Below, piece by piece: positions 9,376-17,898 of a DNA stretch of 39,361 bases (the stretch's first letter is position 1; every line of letters begins with the position of its first letter). The stretch comes from Deltaproteobacteria bacterium (GTDB lineage: Bacteria > Desulfobacterota > Binatia > JACPRU01). The stretch lies in NCBI GenBank assembly GCA_016189835.1, contig JACPRU010000028.1:1-39361 (forward strand), in the 5' to 3' direction. The notes beneath the pieces were generated by a model. That model had not been told where the DNA came from. It searched no databases and saw nothing but the letters and a program-made list of their open reading frames with translations. A program made the position numbers and the translations under genes.

Positions 9376-9795
9376 TCATTTCTCCTGGATCGACGCGATG
9401 TATTCGACGAGGATCCGGGATTGCAGGAGCCCGGTGTATGCGGTGTAGAGTTGCTCCTTGAGCTCCGCGTCGAACACCGCGCCCCATACCGGCATCTCGC
9501 GCGGCCCGTGCTCCTTCACCCAGCGCCGCCCATCGATGAAGGAGAGCAGCTTCGGCTCGTCGACGCGGCCGCCCCCCTTCTTGGCGAGCTGCGTGAGATC
9601 GGCGGGCGGCGTCTTCAACGTCGCCGCGACCGGACCGTCGCCTCGCCCGCCCACGCCGTGGCAGGATGCGCAGTAGCGGCGGTAGAGCGCCTCGCCGCTC
9701 GGCGAGGAAGGCGGCGTGCCGCACCGTTGAACGCCGAGGGAAGAGAGGCCCGCGAGCACGACAAGGGCGGCGAATCGGCGAGTTCGGCCGGGCAC
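9376..9795 (-). CDS. Monohaem c-type cytochrome
   Basis: A 139-aa small exported cytochrome with an N-terminal hydrophobic segment (FAALVVLAGLSSLGV), one haem site CASCH in 'LYRRYCASCHGVGGRGDGP' and a likely axial Met in 'GPREMPVWGAVF'. The Cys in GVQRC is not a good lipobox, so it is probably secreted, not lipidated. It starts at GTG 9795. It diverges from the formate dehydrogenase operon 36 bp away, and the two could share a control region. It is a plausible electron shuttle between dehydrogenases and the periplasmic nitrite reductase, but the partner is inference. Confidence 0.85.
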   Translation of the reverse strand: MPGRTRRFAALVVLAGLSSLGVQRCGTPPSSPSGEALYRRYCASCHGVGGRGDGPVAATLKTPPADLTQLAKKGGGRVDEPKLLSFIDGRRWVKEHGPREMPVWGAVFDAELKEQLYTAYTGLLQSRILVEYIASIQEK

Positions 9796-9830
9796 GGCAG
9801 CGCCTATAGCAGAGCGATCGGTCGAGGAGA

Positions 9831-11411
9831 ATGATCTTGCCGCCGGACGACGAGGCGAAATCCGCGCACGACGATCCGCGGCCGAGCCGCTTGCGAGACG
9901 GCGGCCTGCACCTGCTCGAGTGGGCGCGGCGGCGGGTCGCGCCGCCGCCGCCGGGCAACGCGGTGGCCGACCTCGTCGAAGGCCGGTCGGACGAGGAGAT
10001 CGAGGCCCGGCGCGGGCTGCCGCGCGCGGCGGTGCGGGGGGTGCGCAGCTTCTACGACGGAGTCGCTCGTCCCACCGAGGCCTGCGACGGCACCGCCTGC
10101 CATTTCGCCGGCGGCGCGGCGCTCGCCGAGCGGCTGCGCGCTGGCGGGGCGGTCGGGGCGGTGCGCTGCCTCGGGCATTGCTACGCGGCTCCGTCCTACC
10201 GACGCGGCGACTCGGTGGTCGCGCGCCCGATCGGCGAGGCGCTCGAGGGCTGGCTCGAGACCGCGCCGAGCGCGGCGGGGGCGCCGCCGATCCCGCGCCG
10301 GTCGCTGGTCGAGCCGCCGGTGGTGTTGCGCAACCTGGTCGGCGCCGGCCGGCGCTCGGCGCTCGAGGAATACGACCTGCCGGGCGGCGAGGCGATCCTC
10401 GCGGCGATCGCCGAGACCGGGCTGCGCGGGCGCGGCGGCGCGGCGTTTCCGACCGCCGCCAAGTGGCGTGCCGCTCGCGACGCCGAGGCCGGCCCGCGCT
10501 ACGTGGTCGCCAACGGCGACGAGGGCGATCCCGGCAGCTACGTCGACCGGCTGCTGCTCGAGGAGGATCCCCACGCCGTGCTCGCCGGCATGCTCGCCTG
10601 CGCGCGGGCGATCGGCGCCCGGCACGGCATCGTCTACGTCCGCGGCGAGTACCCCCGCGCCCGCGCGGCGATGGGCGAGGCGATCCGCGAGGCCCGCCGG
10701 GCCGCGCGGATTGGCGCCGAGTTCGACGTGGAGGTGGTGTCGGGCGCGGGTTCGTACGTGTGCGGCGAGGAGACCGCGCTGCTCAACTCGATCCAGGGTC
10801 TGCGCGGAGAACCGCGCCCGCGCCCGCCGTATCCGGCCGAGCACGGGCTGTGGGGCCGGCCGACGGTGGTGCAGAACGTCGAGACGCTGGCGGTGGTGCC
10901 CTGGCTGGCGCGCACCGGGCGCGGCAGCGGTACCAAGGCGGCGAGCTTGTCGGGCGCGGTGGCGCGGCCCGGCGTCGTCGAGGTGAAGCTCGGCACGCCG
11001 CTCGCGCAGGTGCTCGAGGAGGGAGGTGGTGGGGCGGCGCCCGGCCGGCGCTGGCGGATGGCGCTGGTCGGCGGGCCGATGGGCCGCGTGGTCCCGGCCT
11101 CGCGGTTCGCGGTGCCGGTCTCGTTCGAGGCGCTTCCCGGCATGGGGCATGCCGGGATCGTCGTGCTCGACGATTCGGTGTCGCCCCGCGCCCTCGCCGA
11201 GCACCTGTTTCGGTTCGCCGCCGCCGAATCGTGCGGCAGCTGCACGCCGTGCCGGGTGGGCACGTCGCAGCTCGCCTCGCGCCGCGACCGAGCGAGCCTC
11301 GAGCGCCTGCTCGAGACGATCGAGATCGGCAGCCTGTGCGGCTTCGGGGCCGGAGTGCCGCGCCCGATCCGTGATCTGCTCGAGCACTTCGGCGAGGAGG
11401 TGCTCGGGTGA
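9831..11411 (+). CDS. NAD-linked formate dehydrogenase, fused NuoE/NuoF-like subunit (FdsG-FdsB type)
   Basis: A 526-aa diaphorase subunit. Residues 20-150 are a NuoE/FdsG-like thioredoxin-fold [2Fe-2S] domain with the four-Cys set CDGTAC and CLGHC. Residues 160-526 are NuoF-like: FMN loop 'GLRGRGGAAFPTAAKW', 'NGDEGDPGSYVDR', NAD site region with GEYP and 'GAGSYVCGEETALLNSIQG', then the [4Fe-4S] ligands in ESCGSCTPCR and SLCGFG. It passes electrons from formate oxidation to NAD+, or the reverse. In many FDHs FdsG and FdsB are separate; here they are one polypeptide. GAGGAGA lies directly before ATG 9831. It overlaps the catalytic subunit by GTGA. Assignment to FDH and not a hydrogenase or complex I comes from that partner. 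Confidence 0.9.
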   Translation: MILPPDDEAKSAHDDPRPSRLRDGGLHLLEWARRRVAPPPPGNAVADLVEGRSDEEIEARRGLPRAAVRGVRSFYDGVARPTEACDGTACHFAGGAALAERLRAGGAVGAVRCLGHCYAAPSYRRGDSVVARPIGEALEGWLETAPSAAGAPPIPRRSLVEPPVVLRNLVGAGRRSALEEYDLPGGEAILAAIAETGLRGRGGAAFPTAAKWRAARDAEAGPRYVVANGDEGDPGSYVDRLLLEEDPHAVLAGMLACARAIGARHGIVYVRGEYPRARAAMGEAIREARRAARIGAEFDVEVVSGAGSYVCGEETALLNSIQGLRGEPRPRPPYPAEHGLWGRPTVVQNVETLAVVPWLARTGRGSGTKAASLSGAVARPGVVEVKLGTPLAQVLEEGGGGAAPGRRWRMALVGGPMGRVVPASRFAVPVSFEALPGMGHAGIVVLDDSVSPRALAEHLFRFAAAESCGSCTPCRVGTSQLASRRDRASLERLLETIEIGSLCGFGAGVPRPIRDLLEHFGEEVLG

Positions 11412-14035
11412 TTCACGTGAACGGGCGCGAGGTCGAGGCCGCCGAGACGCTGCTCGACGCCTGCCGGGCGGCCGGCGCCGAGGTGCCGGCGCTGTGCGAC
11501 GACGCGCGGCTCTCGCCCGGCGGGCACTGCCGCGCCTGCCTCGTCGAGGCCGACGGCCGCTTCGTCGCCGCCTGCACGACGCCCGCTCGCGACGGCATGC
11601 GCGTGCTGACCGACTCCGAGCGGCTGCGCGCCTATCGGCGCGATCTCGGCGAGCTGCTGCTCGCCGAGTCGGCGGCCGGGGGCCGGGCCGGGGAGCTGGC
11701 GGCGGGGTGGGGCGCGACCGGGGAGCGCTACGCGCGCTCGGCGCCGGCGCGGCCGCGCGACGACAGCCACCCCTACCTGCGCATCGATCTCGACCGCTGC
11801 GTCCTGTGCCGGCTCTGCGAGCGCGCCTGCGCCGAGATCCAGGGGCAGTTCGTGTACGCGTTCGAGGGGCGCGGCGCCACGACGCGCCTCGCGTGGGGAG
11901 CCGAGCGGTTCGCCGAGAGCGGCTGCGTGAGCTGCGGAGGGTGCGCGGTGGTGTGCCCGAGCGGAGCGATTCTCGACGTCGACCGAGAAAAGGGGTCGGG
12001 AGTCTTTTCTCCCGAAAAGACTCCCGACCCCTTTTTCCACGCGGTACGGACGACCTGCGGCTATTGCGGCGTCGGCTGCCAGCTCGACGTACACGTCGCG
12101 GGCGGGCGCGTCGCGCGCATCGACGGCACCGCCGAGGCGGCGGTGAATCGCGGGCATCTCTGCGGCAAGGGACGCTACGCCCACGCCTTCGTTCGCCACC
12201 CCGAGCGGCTGACGTCGCCGCTCGTGCGCCGCGGCGGCCGGCTCGAGCCGGCCGCCTGGGAGGAGGCGATCGCGCTGGTGGCGCGCGAGCTGGCGCGTCT
12301 GCGCGGAGCGGTTGCCGGACTCTCCTCCTCGCGGTGCACGAACGAGGAGAACTATCTCTTCCAGAAGTGGTTCCGGGCGGGCCTCGGCACCAACGACGTG
12401 GACTGCTGCGCGCGCGTCTGCCACGCCCCGTCGGCCGCGGGCATGCGCGAGTCGTTCGGCACGGGCGCGGCGACGAACTCGCTCGGCGACATCGAGCGTG
12501 CGGACCTCTTGCTGGTGGTCGGCGCCAACGTCACCGAGGCGCACCCCGTGACCGGCGCGCGGGTGAAGCAGGCCGTGCTGCGGGGGGCGAAGCTCGTGGT
12601 GGTCGATCCGCGCCGCACCGAACTCGCGGCCATCGCCGATCTTCACCTGCGGGTGCGCCCCGGCGGCAACGTCGCCCTGTTCAACGCGCTCGCCTGCGCG
12701 GTCGTGGAAGCGGGCCTCGTCGACCGGAGCTTCGTCGCCGAGCGTGCCGAGGGCTGGGAGGACTACGAGCCGTTCATCCGCCGCCAGACTCCCGAGGCGC
12801 TCGAGGGCGTGACCGGCGTGCCCGCGCCGGTGGTTCGCCGGGCGGCGGCGCTCTATGCGAGCGCCCGGCGGCCGATGATGATGCACGGACTCGGCGTGAC
12901 CGAGCACTACCAGGGGAGCGAGGCGGTGAGCTGCCTCTGCAACCTCGCGGTGCTCGCCGGCGCGCTCGGCCGCCCCGGCGTCGGCGTGAACCCGCTGCGC
13001 GGCCAGAACAACGTGCAGGGCGCCGCCGACATGGGCTGCGAGCCGAGCCTGCTTCCCGGCTACCAGCGCGTCGACGACCCCGCGGCGCGCGCGCGCTGCG
13101 AGGCGGCGTGGGGCCGGGCGCTGCCCGCTCGGCCGGGCCGGAGGCTGCCGCAGATGTACGCCGCCGCGCGGCGCGGCGAGATCCGCGGCATGTTCCTGTT
13201 CGGCGAGGACGTCGTGCAGACCGACCCCGATTCGAGGCGCACGCGCGAGGCGCTCGAGAGGCTCGAGCTGCTGGTCGTCCAGGAGCTGTTTCTCTCCGAG
13301 ACCGCCCGGCTCGCCCACGTGGTGCTGCCGGGGGCGAGCGCGCTCGAGAAGGACGGCACGTTCACCAATGGCGAGCGCCGCATCCAGCGGGTGCGCGCCG
13401 CGCTGCCGCCGCTGCCCGGCAGCCGGCCGGACATCGAGATCCTCGCCGCGCTGATGCGCGCCTCGGGATGCCCGCAGCCGACGGCCGACCCGGCGGCGGT
13501 GATGGACGAGATCGCCCGCCTCGCGCCGATCTACGCCGGCGTCTGCTACGCGCGCCTCGAGGGCGACGGCTTGCAGTGGCCGGTGCCGGATGCGTCGAGC
13601 CCCGGTACGCCGATCCTGCACCGCACGACCTTCCCGCGCGGCCGGGCGCAGCTCTGTCGCGTCGAGTTCGTGCCCTCGCCGGGCTTCGGCGGAGCGCTCA
13701 CGCTGGTCACCGGCCGCGTGCTCGAGCACTACAACGCCGGCACCATGACCCGGCGTACGCCGAACCGGGTCCTGCGCCCCGACGACCGGCTCGAGATCCA
13801 CCCTCGAGATGCCGCCGCGCGCGGCATCGCCGACGGTGCGCCGGTGCGCATCCGCAGCGCGTATGGCGAAGCGCGGGCCCGCGCCCGGGTGAGCGAGCAG
13901 GTGCCGGCGGGCGTGGTGTTCCTGAGCTTCCACTATCCCGAGACCGCCGCCAACGCGGTGACCGGCGACGTCCGCGACCGGCGCAGCGATTGTCCGGAGT
14001 ACAAGGTCACGCCGGTGGAGATCGCGCCGGCGTGA
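11408..14035 (+). CDS. Formate dehydrogenase catalytic (molybdopterin) subunit, Cys type
   Basis: An 875-aa protein. Residues 1-75 are a [2Fe-2S] ferredoxin domain (C30, C41, C44, C56). Next come two 4Fe-4S motifs, CVLCRLCERAC and CVSCGGCAVVC, and then the molybdopterin oxidoreductase domain opening with TTCGYCGVGC. The active-site segment is CCARVCHAPSAAGM, with Cys338 where selenocysteine occurs in E. coli FdhF; the following His is conserved. The C-terminal dinucleotide-binding domain starts near 'LTLVTGRVLEHYNAGTMTRR'. The reaction is formate to CO2 with NAD+ through the fused NuoEF-like partner. The odd feature is that residues about 194-210, between the second ferredoxin cluster and the Mo domain, are encoded by a genomic palindrome. 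The start is GTG 11408. Confidence 0.92.
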   Translation: MIHVNGREVEAAETLLDACRAAGAEVPALCDDARLSPGGHCRACLVEADGRFVAACTTPARDGMRVLTDSERLRAYRRDLGELLLAESAAGGRAGELAAGWGATGERYARSAPARPRDDSHPYLRIDLDRCVLCRLCERACAEIQGQFVYAFEGRGATTRLAWGAERFAESGCVSCGGCAVVCPSGAILDVDREKGSGVFSPEKTPDPFFHAVRTTCGYCGVGCQLDVHVAGGRVARIDGTAEAAVNRGHLCGKGRYAHAFVRHPERLTSPLVRRGGRLEPAAWEEAIALVARELARLRGAVAGLSSSRCTNEENYLFQKWFRAGLGTNDVDCCARVCHAPSAAGMRESFGTGAATNSLGDIERADLLLVVGANVTEAHPVTGARVKQAVLRGAKLVVVDPRRTELAAIADLHLRVRPGGNVALFNALACAVVEAGLVDRSFVAERAEGWEDYEPFIRRQTPEALEGVTGVPAPVVRRAAALYASARRPMMMHGLGVTEHYQGSEAVSCLCNLAVLAGALGRPGVGVNPLRGQNNVQGAADMGCEPSLLPGYQRVDDPAARARCEAAWGRALPARPGRRLPQMYAAARRGEIRGMFLFGEDVVQTDPDSRRTREALERLELLVVQELFLSETARLAHVVLPGASALEKDGTFTNGERRIQRVRAALPPLPGSRPDIEILAALMRASGCPQPTADPAAVMDEIARLAPIYAGVCYARLEGDGLQWPVPDASSPGTPILHRTTFPRGRAQLCRVEFVPSPGFGGALTLVTGRVLEHYNAGTMTRRTPNRVLRPDDRLEIHPRDAAARGIADGAPVRIRSAYGEARARARVSEQVPAGVVFLSFHYPETAANAVTGDVRDRRSDCPEYKVTPVEIAPA
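11988..12035. repeat. Dispersed palindrome, copy B, inside the FDH gene
   Basis: Two perfect 21-bp inverted arms (11988-12008 and 12015-12035; left arm AAAAGGGGTCGGGAGTC then TTTT) flank 6 bp (CTCCCG). The whole 48-bp element is read in frame as part of the catalytic subunit (KGSGVFSPEKTPDPF). Same family as the copies at 3874 and 22903. The spacer here lacks the GCCGGAAC extension of copy C. Confidence 0.95.
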
Positions 14036-14071
14036 AGCGGGACCGGAGGCGCGGAGGGGGGCGGCGACCCG

Positions 14072-14638
14072 CTATCGCGCCTCGTGCCGCAACCGCTCCA
14101 CGAACTCCTCGTCGAGGCGCCCCAGCACCGAGCTGCGGGCGACGATCCGGCCGTCGCGGTCGAGCAGCGCGAGCACGGTGGAGTGATTGAACTCGCCGTC
14201 CGGGAGCTTGCGGTATTGAACGCCGAGCGCCGCCGCCAGGCGCCGGACGTCGGTCTCCGCGGCGCGCGCCAGCGTCCAGCGCGAGCGGTCGACGCCGAGG
14301 CGGGCCGCGGTTTGCTCGAGCGCCGCCGGCGTGTCGCGCTGCGGATCGAGACTGACGAGCAGGACGCGGGTGCGCGCGCGCTCGGCGTCGGCGAGCGCCG
14401 CGTCGATGCGCTGGATCGCCGCGACCAGCAGCGGGCAGACGTTCGGGCAGCTCGCGTAGAACAGGCTGACGATGGTCGGCCGGCCGCGATGCAAGTCGAG
14501 GGCGGCGGCGCGCCCGGCCTGGTCGACGAGCGGCACGGACAGCCGGTAGAGCGAGTCGCCCGGCGGCTCGCTCGGCGTGCCCGCCGCCGCCCGCGCGGCC
14601 ACCAGCGCGACGAGCAGCCATCCGGCCGCGCGCCTCAT
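14072..14638 (-). CDS. SCO1/SenC-type copper chaperone / thioredoxin-fold protein
   Basis: A 188-aa exported protein: signal peptide WLLVALVAARAAA, then a thioredoxin-like fold with the SCO motif CPNVC (C-x3-C) in 'IVSLFYASCPNVCPLL' and the distal copper-ligand His in 'DGEFNHSTVLALLD'. SCO proteins deliver copper to, or keep reduced, copper enzymes such as cytochrome oxidase CuA. Here it is the third gene of a nirK-nirV-SCO operon and overlaps nirV by 4 bp (ATGA), so maturation of the copper nitrite reductase is the likely job. That target is inferred from context. It is convergent with the FDH operon, 36 bp apart. Confidence 0.88.
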   Translation of the reverse strand: MRRAAGWLLVALVAARAAAGTPSEPPGDSLYRLSVPLVDQAGRAAALDLHRGRPTIVSLFYASCPNVCPLLVAAIQRIDAALADAERARTRVLLVSLDPQRDTPAALEQTAARLGVDRSRWTLARAAETDVRRLAAALGVQYRKLPDGEFNHSTVLALLDRDGRIVARSSVLGRLDEEFVERLRHEAR

Positions 14639-15423
14639 CGGCCCGGCTCCGCGTCGCCGCGCGCGCAGCGGAAGCCCAGGTTTCGCGTCGTGTAGGCGGC
14701 TTGCAGGCTGCTCAGCAGGGCGATGCGCATCAGCACCGCGTAGTTCTCCTTCTGCTCCATCGACAGCGCCCCGCTGCCGCAGAACCGCGTACGGTCGGGG
14801 TCTCCCTGCTCGCGGTTGTCGGCGCTCACCAGCAGCGAGTTGAAGTCCTCCACCCACTCCCAGATCGCGCCGTGGAGGTCCTGGATGCCGTAGAAGTTCG
14901 CGGGCTGCCCTCCGACGCGGGCGAGCGGCCGGTCTCCCGGGACCGCGTACCAGTCGAGGATGCGCTGGCGCCAGGCGGGGTCCTGTCGGGCGTCGCGCGC
15001 GCTTTCGCTCGCCGCGGCGACGTACTCCCACTCGCTCCAGGTCGGCAGCCGCGCCCGCTCCTCCTCCGCGCAGTAGGCCCGCGCGGCGAACCAGCTCACC
15101 TGGGTGACCGGCTGCTCGGCGTCGGCCTCCGCTCCGAGCGTCAGCGGCCCCGCCCAGTGCCGCAGGTAGCCGCCGTCGGCGAACAGCGCCGCGACGGTGC
15201 CGCGGCGCCACTCCGGGTGGCGGATGACGAAGGCGAGGAAGTCCCGATTGGTGACCGCCGTACGGCGCAGCCGGAACGGCGCGACCCGGGTCTCCTGCTG
15301 CTGCGGCGCGGGCGGCAGCACCGAGCGCAGCGCTCCGCCCTCCACCGGCACGTAGGTCGGCTCGGCGGCGCTCGTCGCCGCGAGCAGCACGGCCGCCGCC
15401 AGACCGCGCAGCGCGTGGGTCAG
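14635..15423 (-). CDS. nirV: NirV-like formylglycine-generating-enzyme-fold protein
   Basis: About 262 aa, exported (hydrophobic [18 protein letters not shown]). It has the FGE/SUMF1 fold signatures '[11 protein letters not shown]', '[15 protein letters not shown]', '[34 protein letters not shown]', '[11 protein letters not shown]' and 'RNLGFRCAR'. Proteins of this fold next to nirK are called NirV; their exact role in nitrite reductase maturation is not settled. The start is uncertain. A CTG at 15423 overlaps the nirK stop as CTGA and gives a full signal peptide, while the first standard start is GTG 15390, which would leave a very short one. No ATG is available. It overlaps the SCO gene by 4 bp. 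Confidence 0.85.
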   Translation of the reverse strand: MTHALRGLAAAVLLAATSAAEPTYVPVEGGALRSVLPPAPQQQETRVAPFRLRRTAVTNRDFLAFVIRHPEWRRGTVAALFADGGYLRHWAGPLTLGAEADAEQPVTQVSWFAARAYCAEEERARLPTWSEWEYVAAASESARDARQDPAWRQRILDWYAVPGDRPLARVGGQPANFYGIQDLHGAIWEWVEDFNSLLVSADNREQGDPDRTRFCGSGALSMEQKENYAVLMRIALLSSLQAAYTTRNLGFRCARGDAEPGR

Positions 15424-16997
15424 CGCGCCGCCCCCTCCGGGCGCTTGGTCTGCGCCCGCACCGCGGCCACCTCCTCGGCGGAGACCGCCCCCGCCTCGTT
15501 TCCCCAGCTGTTCATGGCGAAGGTGAGGACGTTGGCGATCTCGTCGTCGTTCAACTGGCTCATCGGCGGCATCACCGAGTTGAACTCCGCGCCGTTGACG
15601 GTGACCGGCCCGCTGAGCCCGTTCAGCACGATGCCGATCGCCCGCTGGTGGTCGGCCATCAGGAAGTCCGACTTCGCGAGCGGCGGAAACACGTTCGGCA
15701 GGCCTTCGCCGGTCACCTGGTGGCACAGCGCGCAGGAGCCGTTGAAGTACGTCTCGCCGGCCTTGATCTGCTGCTCCTTGGTGAGCGTGCCCGCGGCCGC
15801 GGCTGCGCGCGCCGCCTCGACCGACGCGAGGCTCGCCACCTTGTCGCCGAGATAGGCCGAGTCGACCTCCTTGCCGGAGTAGACCGCCTTGTTCTCCGGG
15901 CCTTCGACCTTGAGGATCGCCAGCGCGCCCTTGTTGAAGGCGCGGAACAGCGAGTGGTCGACGATCACGTAGCTGCCCGGCACCTCGAGGTGGAACTCGA
16001 CGATCGCCGCGCCGCCGGCGGGGATGAGCGTGGTCTGCACGTTTTCCTGGTAGCGCGTGCCGCCCTCCCACTGCACGCGGTCGAAGATCTCGCCGATCAC
16101 GTGGAAGCTCGAGACCAGATTCGGCCCGCCGTCGCCGACGAACAACCGCACCGTCTCGCCCACCCGGGCCTTCAGCGCATTGTCGCCGACCAGCGCGGAT
16201 TCGGCGCCGTTGAACAGCACGTAGGTCGGGTTCTCGTCGATCGCCTTCTGCATGTCGAAGGGCTGGTGGCCTCGCTGGCGGTACTTGCCGACCGTGTAGA
16301 AGTCTCCCTGCATCAAGTAGTACTCGCGGTCGACCGGCGGCCGGCCGCGCGGCGGCTCGACGAGGATCAGGCCGTACATGCCGTTGCCGACGTGCATTCC
16401 CACCGGGGCGGTGGCGCAGTGATAGACGTAGATCCCCTCGTTCAGCGCCTTGAACGTGAACTGCGATTCGTGGCCGGGCGCCGTGAAGCTCGAGGCGGCG
16501 CCGCCGCCGGGGCCGGTCACGCCGTGCAGGTCGATGTTGTGCGGCATCTTGTTCGACGGATGGTTCTTCAAGTGGAACTCCACGGTGTCGCCTTGCCGCA
16601 CGCGGATGAAGCTGCCCGGCACCGTGCCGCCGAACGTCCAGAACGTGTACTTCACGCCCTCGGAGATGTCCTTCTCGACCTCCCGCACCTCGAGCTCGAC
16701 GATCACCTTGGCGGGATGGGTGCGCCCCGTCGGCGGCGGCACCTGCGGCGGGCTGGTCAGCACCGCCCGGACCGGCGCCCCCTGCGGCGGGCCGAAGTCG
16801 CCCTTGGCCGAGCCGCCGGTGTCGCTCCCCGGCGATCCCGGTCGGCCGCCGCTCTGGCACGCCGTCAAAGCGCCGCCGAGCGCGACGACCAGCAGAGCGC
16901 GGGCAAAGGACACGCCGCGCCCGCCTCGCGGCTGCTGGGGGATCGCTGGTCCGGACGCGGCGGGGCGCGAGCTTTCTTGCGGGCGGTACGTGCTCAT
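15420..16997 (-). CDS. nirK: Copper nitrite reductase fused to a C-terminal cytochrome c
   Basis: A 525-aa lipoprotein (lipobox LTAC, Cys47) that reduces nitrite to NO in the periplasm. Two cupredoxin domains hold every expected ligand. Type 1 copper: H153, C194, H202, M207. Type 2 copper: H158, H193, H348. Catalytic pair: D156 and H299 (in [36 protein letters not shown] and [12 protein letters not shown]). The [11 protein letters not shown] context resembles AniA-type enzymes. Residues about 410-505 add a cytochrome c domain (CALCH, C422/C425/H426; axial Met probably in [12 protein letters not shown]), giving a self-contained electron entry as in known NirK-cytochrome fusions. ATG 16997 has GGGAGGGAG just upstream. 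It is first in an operon with nirV and the SCO gene. Confidence 0.95.
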   Translation of the reverse strand: MSTYRPQESSRPAASGPAIPQQPRGGRGVSFARALLVVALGGALTACQSGGRPGSPGSDTGGSAKGDFGPPQGAPVRAVLTSPPQVPPPTGRTHPAKVIVELEVREVEKDISEGVKYTFWTFGGTVPGSFIRVRQGDTVEFHLKNHPSNKMPHNIDLHGVTGPGGGAASSFTAPGHESQFTFKALNEGIYVYHCATAPVGMHVGNGMYGLILVEPPRGRPPVDREYYLMQGDFYTVGKYRQRGHQPFDMQKAIDENPTYVLFNGAESALVGDNALKARVGETVRLFVGDGGPNLVSSFHVIGEIFDRVQWEGGTRYQENVQTTLIPAGGAAIVEFHLEVPGSYVIVDHSLFRAFNKGALAILKVEGPENKAVYSGKEVDSAYLGDKVASLASVEAARAAAAAGTLTKEQQIKAGETYFNGSCALCHQVTGEGLPNVFPPLAKSDFLMADHQRAIGIVLNGLSGPVTVNGAEFNSVMPPMSQLNDDEIANVLTFAMNSWGNEAGAVSAEEVAAVRAQTKRPEGAAR

Positions 16998-17104
16998 GAT
17001 CTCCCTCCCTCGTCCGAGCGCCGTTCCGACCCGCGCTCGCCGATAGCCATAGCCAGAGTGCTGCGCCGCCGGCAAGCGGAGAATGACGAACGATGACGCG
17101 CGCT

Positions 17105-17196
17105 CGTCAGTGGTGATGCAAATGCCCCAGTGCGGGCGATGCAAATGACCCACTATCGAGAATGCGAGATCGTCAGTCGTGATTCATATGACTCAC
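17105..17196. promoter_or_regulatory. Degenerate direct repeats upstream of nirK
   Basis: Three copies of a motif like CGTCAGTNGTGATNCANATG followed by NCNCA occur at 17105-17130, about 17132-17153 (partial, GCGATGCAAATGACCCAC) and 17171-17196. The first and third match at about 20 of 26 positions. They lie 110-200 bp upstream of nirK in the 476-bp gap between nirK and the ComEA-like gene (16998-17473). A 9-bp hairpin (CGCGAAACG / CGTTTCGCG, 17260-17285) follows; I see nothing else in that gap. They may be operator iterons for nirK or a small repeat cluster. Confidence 0.45.
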
Positions 17197-17473
17197 TCCC
17201 GAGAAAACGGACGTGAATACGGACAGTGCGAATCCGGATCGAGTATCGCCGCAGACGCTCGCGAAACGTGCCGTTGCGTTTCGCGGGCGCCCGCGGGTTC
17301 ACGAGGCGCGTCGCTCGATTCGATCGCGCCGCGCCGTGCGGGTGACCGGACGTTTCTCCGCGCCGGGTCCCTGCCGACCAGAAAGCGCCGATCGGACGCG
17401 GCCGGCGGCCGCGGCACGCCGCGTGCTCCGCGCGAGGAGCGAGAACGCCTGTCGAGTAGAAAGGAGCCAAAGC

Positions 17474-17782
17474 ATGAGAAAGACGTTGGGTCGAATCGCA
17501 GGGATCGCCGTGCTGCTCTCGGCGCTGGCGGTGGCTGCGCCGTCGCGCGCCGCGGACGGCGGGGTGAATCTCAACACGGCGACACAGGAGGAGCTGGTGA
17601 CGCTGCCGGGAGTCGGGCCGGCCAAGGCCAAGGCGATCATCGACTACCGCAATGCGCATCCCTTCAAGAGCGTGGAGGAGGTGAAGAACGTGCGCGGCAT
17701 CGGCGATCATCTCTACGAGAGTCTGAAGGGCAAGGTCTCCGTCGGTCCCGTCGCCAGCTCGGGCGCGGGGGACAGGCACTAG
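17474..17782 (+). CDS. Exported ComEA-like helix-hairpin-helix protein
   Basis: A 102-aa protein: signal peptide (IAGIAVLLSALAVAAPSRAA), then a single double-helix-hairpin-helix domain at residues about 31-92, with 'NLNTATQEELVTLPGVGPAKAKAIIDYR' and 'VEEVKNVRGIGDHLYESLKG'. The two GVG/GIG hairpins are the DNA-backbone contacts of ComEA and of DNA-repair HhH proteins. ComEA binds incoming DNA in the periplasm during natural transformation. AAGGAGCC 5 nt upstream of ATG 17474 supports the start. No other competence gene is nearby, so a role in uptake is only suggested; short HhH proteins of this kind are also common as orphan genes. Confidence 0.85.
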   Translation: MRKTLGRIAGIAVLLSALAVAAPSRAADGGVNLNTATQEELVTLPGVGPAKAKAIIDYRNAHPFKSVEEVKNVRGIGDHLYESLKGKVSVGPVASSGAGDRH

Positions 17783-17898
17783 CCGCGAAGGAACTCCAGC
17801 GGGGGCGCTGGGGATGGCCGGGCAGGGCGGGGAAGGGGGAGATCCTCCTCGTCTCCCCGCCCGCTTCGTCTGCGCCCGCGGCTCTGCGCGCGCCGCGG

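Noticed and set aside
10634-13933. Very long open frame (1,099 codons) antisense to the formate dehydrogenase genes
   Set aside because: Typical of GC-rich DNA opposite a real gene. The + strand frames carry full cofactor motifs; the antisense translation is Arg/Ala/His-rich with no domain.
15423-16860. Open frame continuing from nirV upstream through nirK, suggesting one large protein
   Set aside because: Upstream of 15423 the frame overlaps nirK, which has all ligands in its own frame; the extension is composition noise.
16998-17153. N-terminal extension of NirK to 17153
   Set aside because: It would place the lipobox Cys at residue about 99 and reads through the repeat cluster; ATG 16997 has an excellent ribosome binding site.
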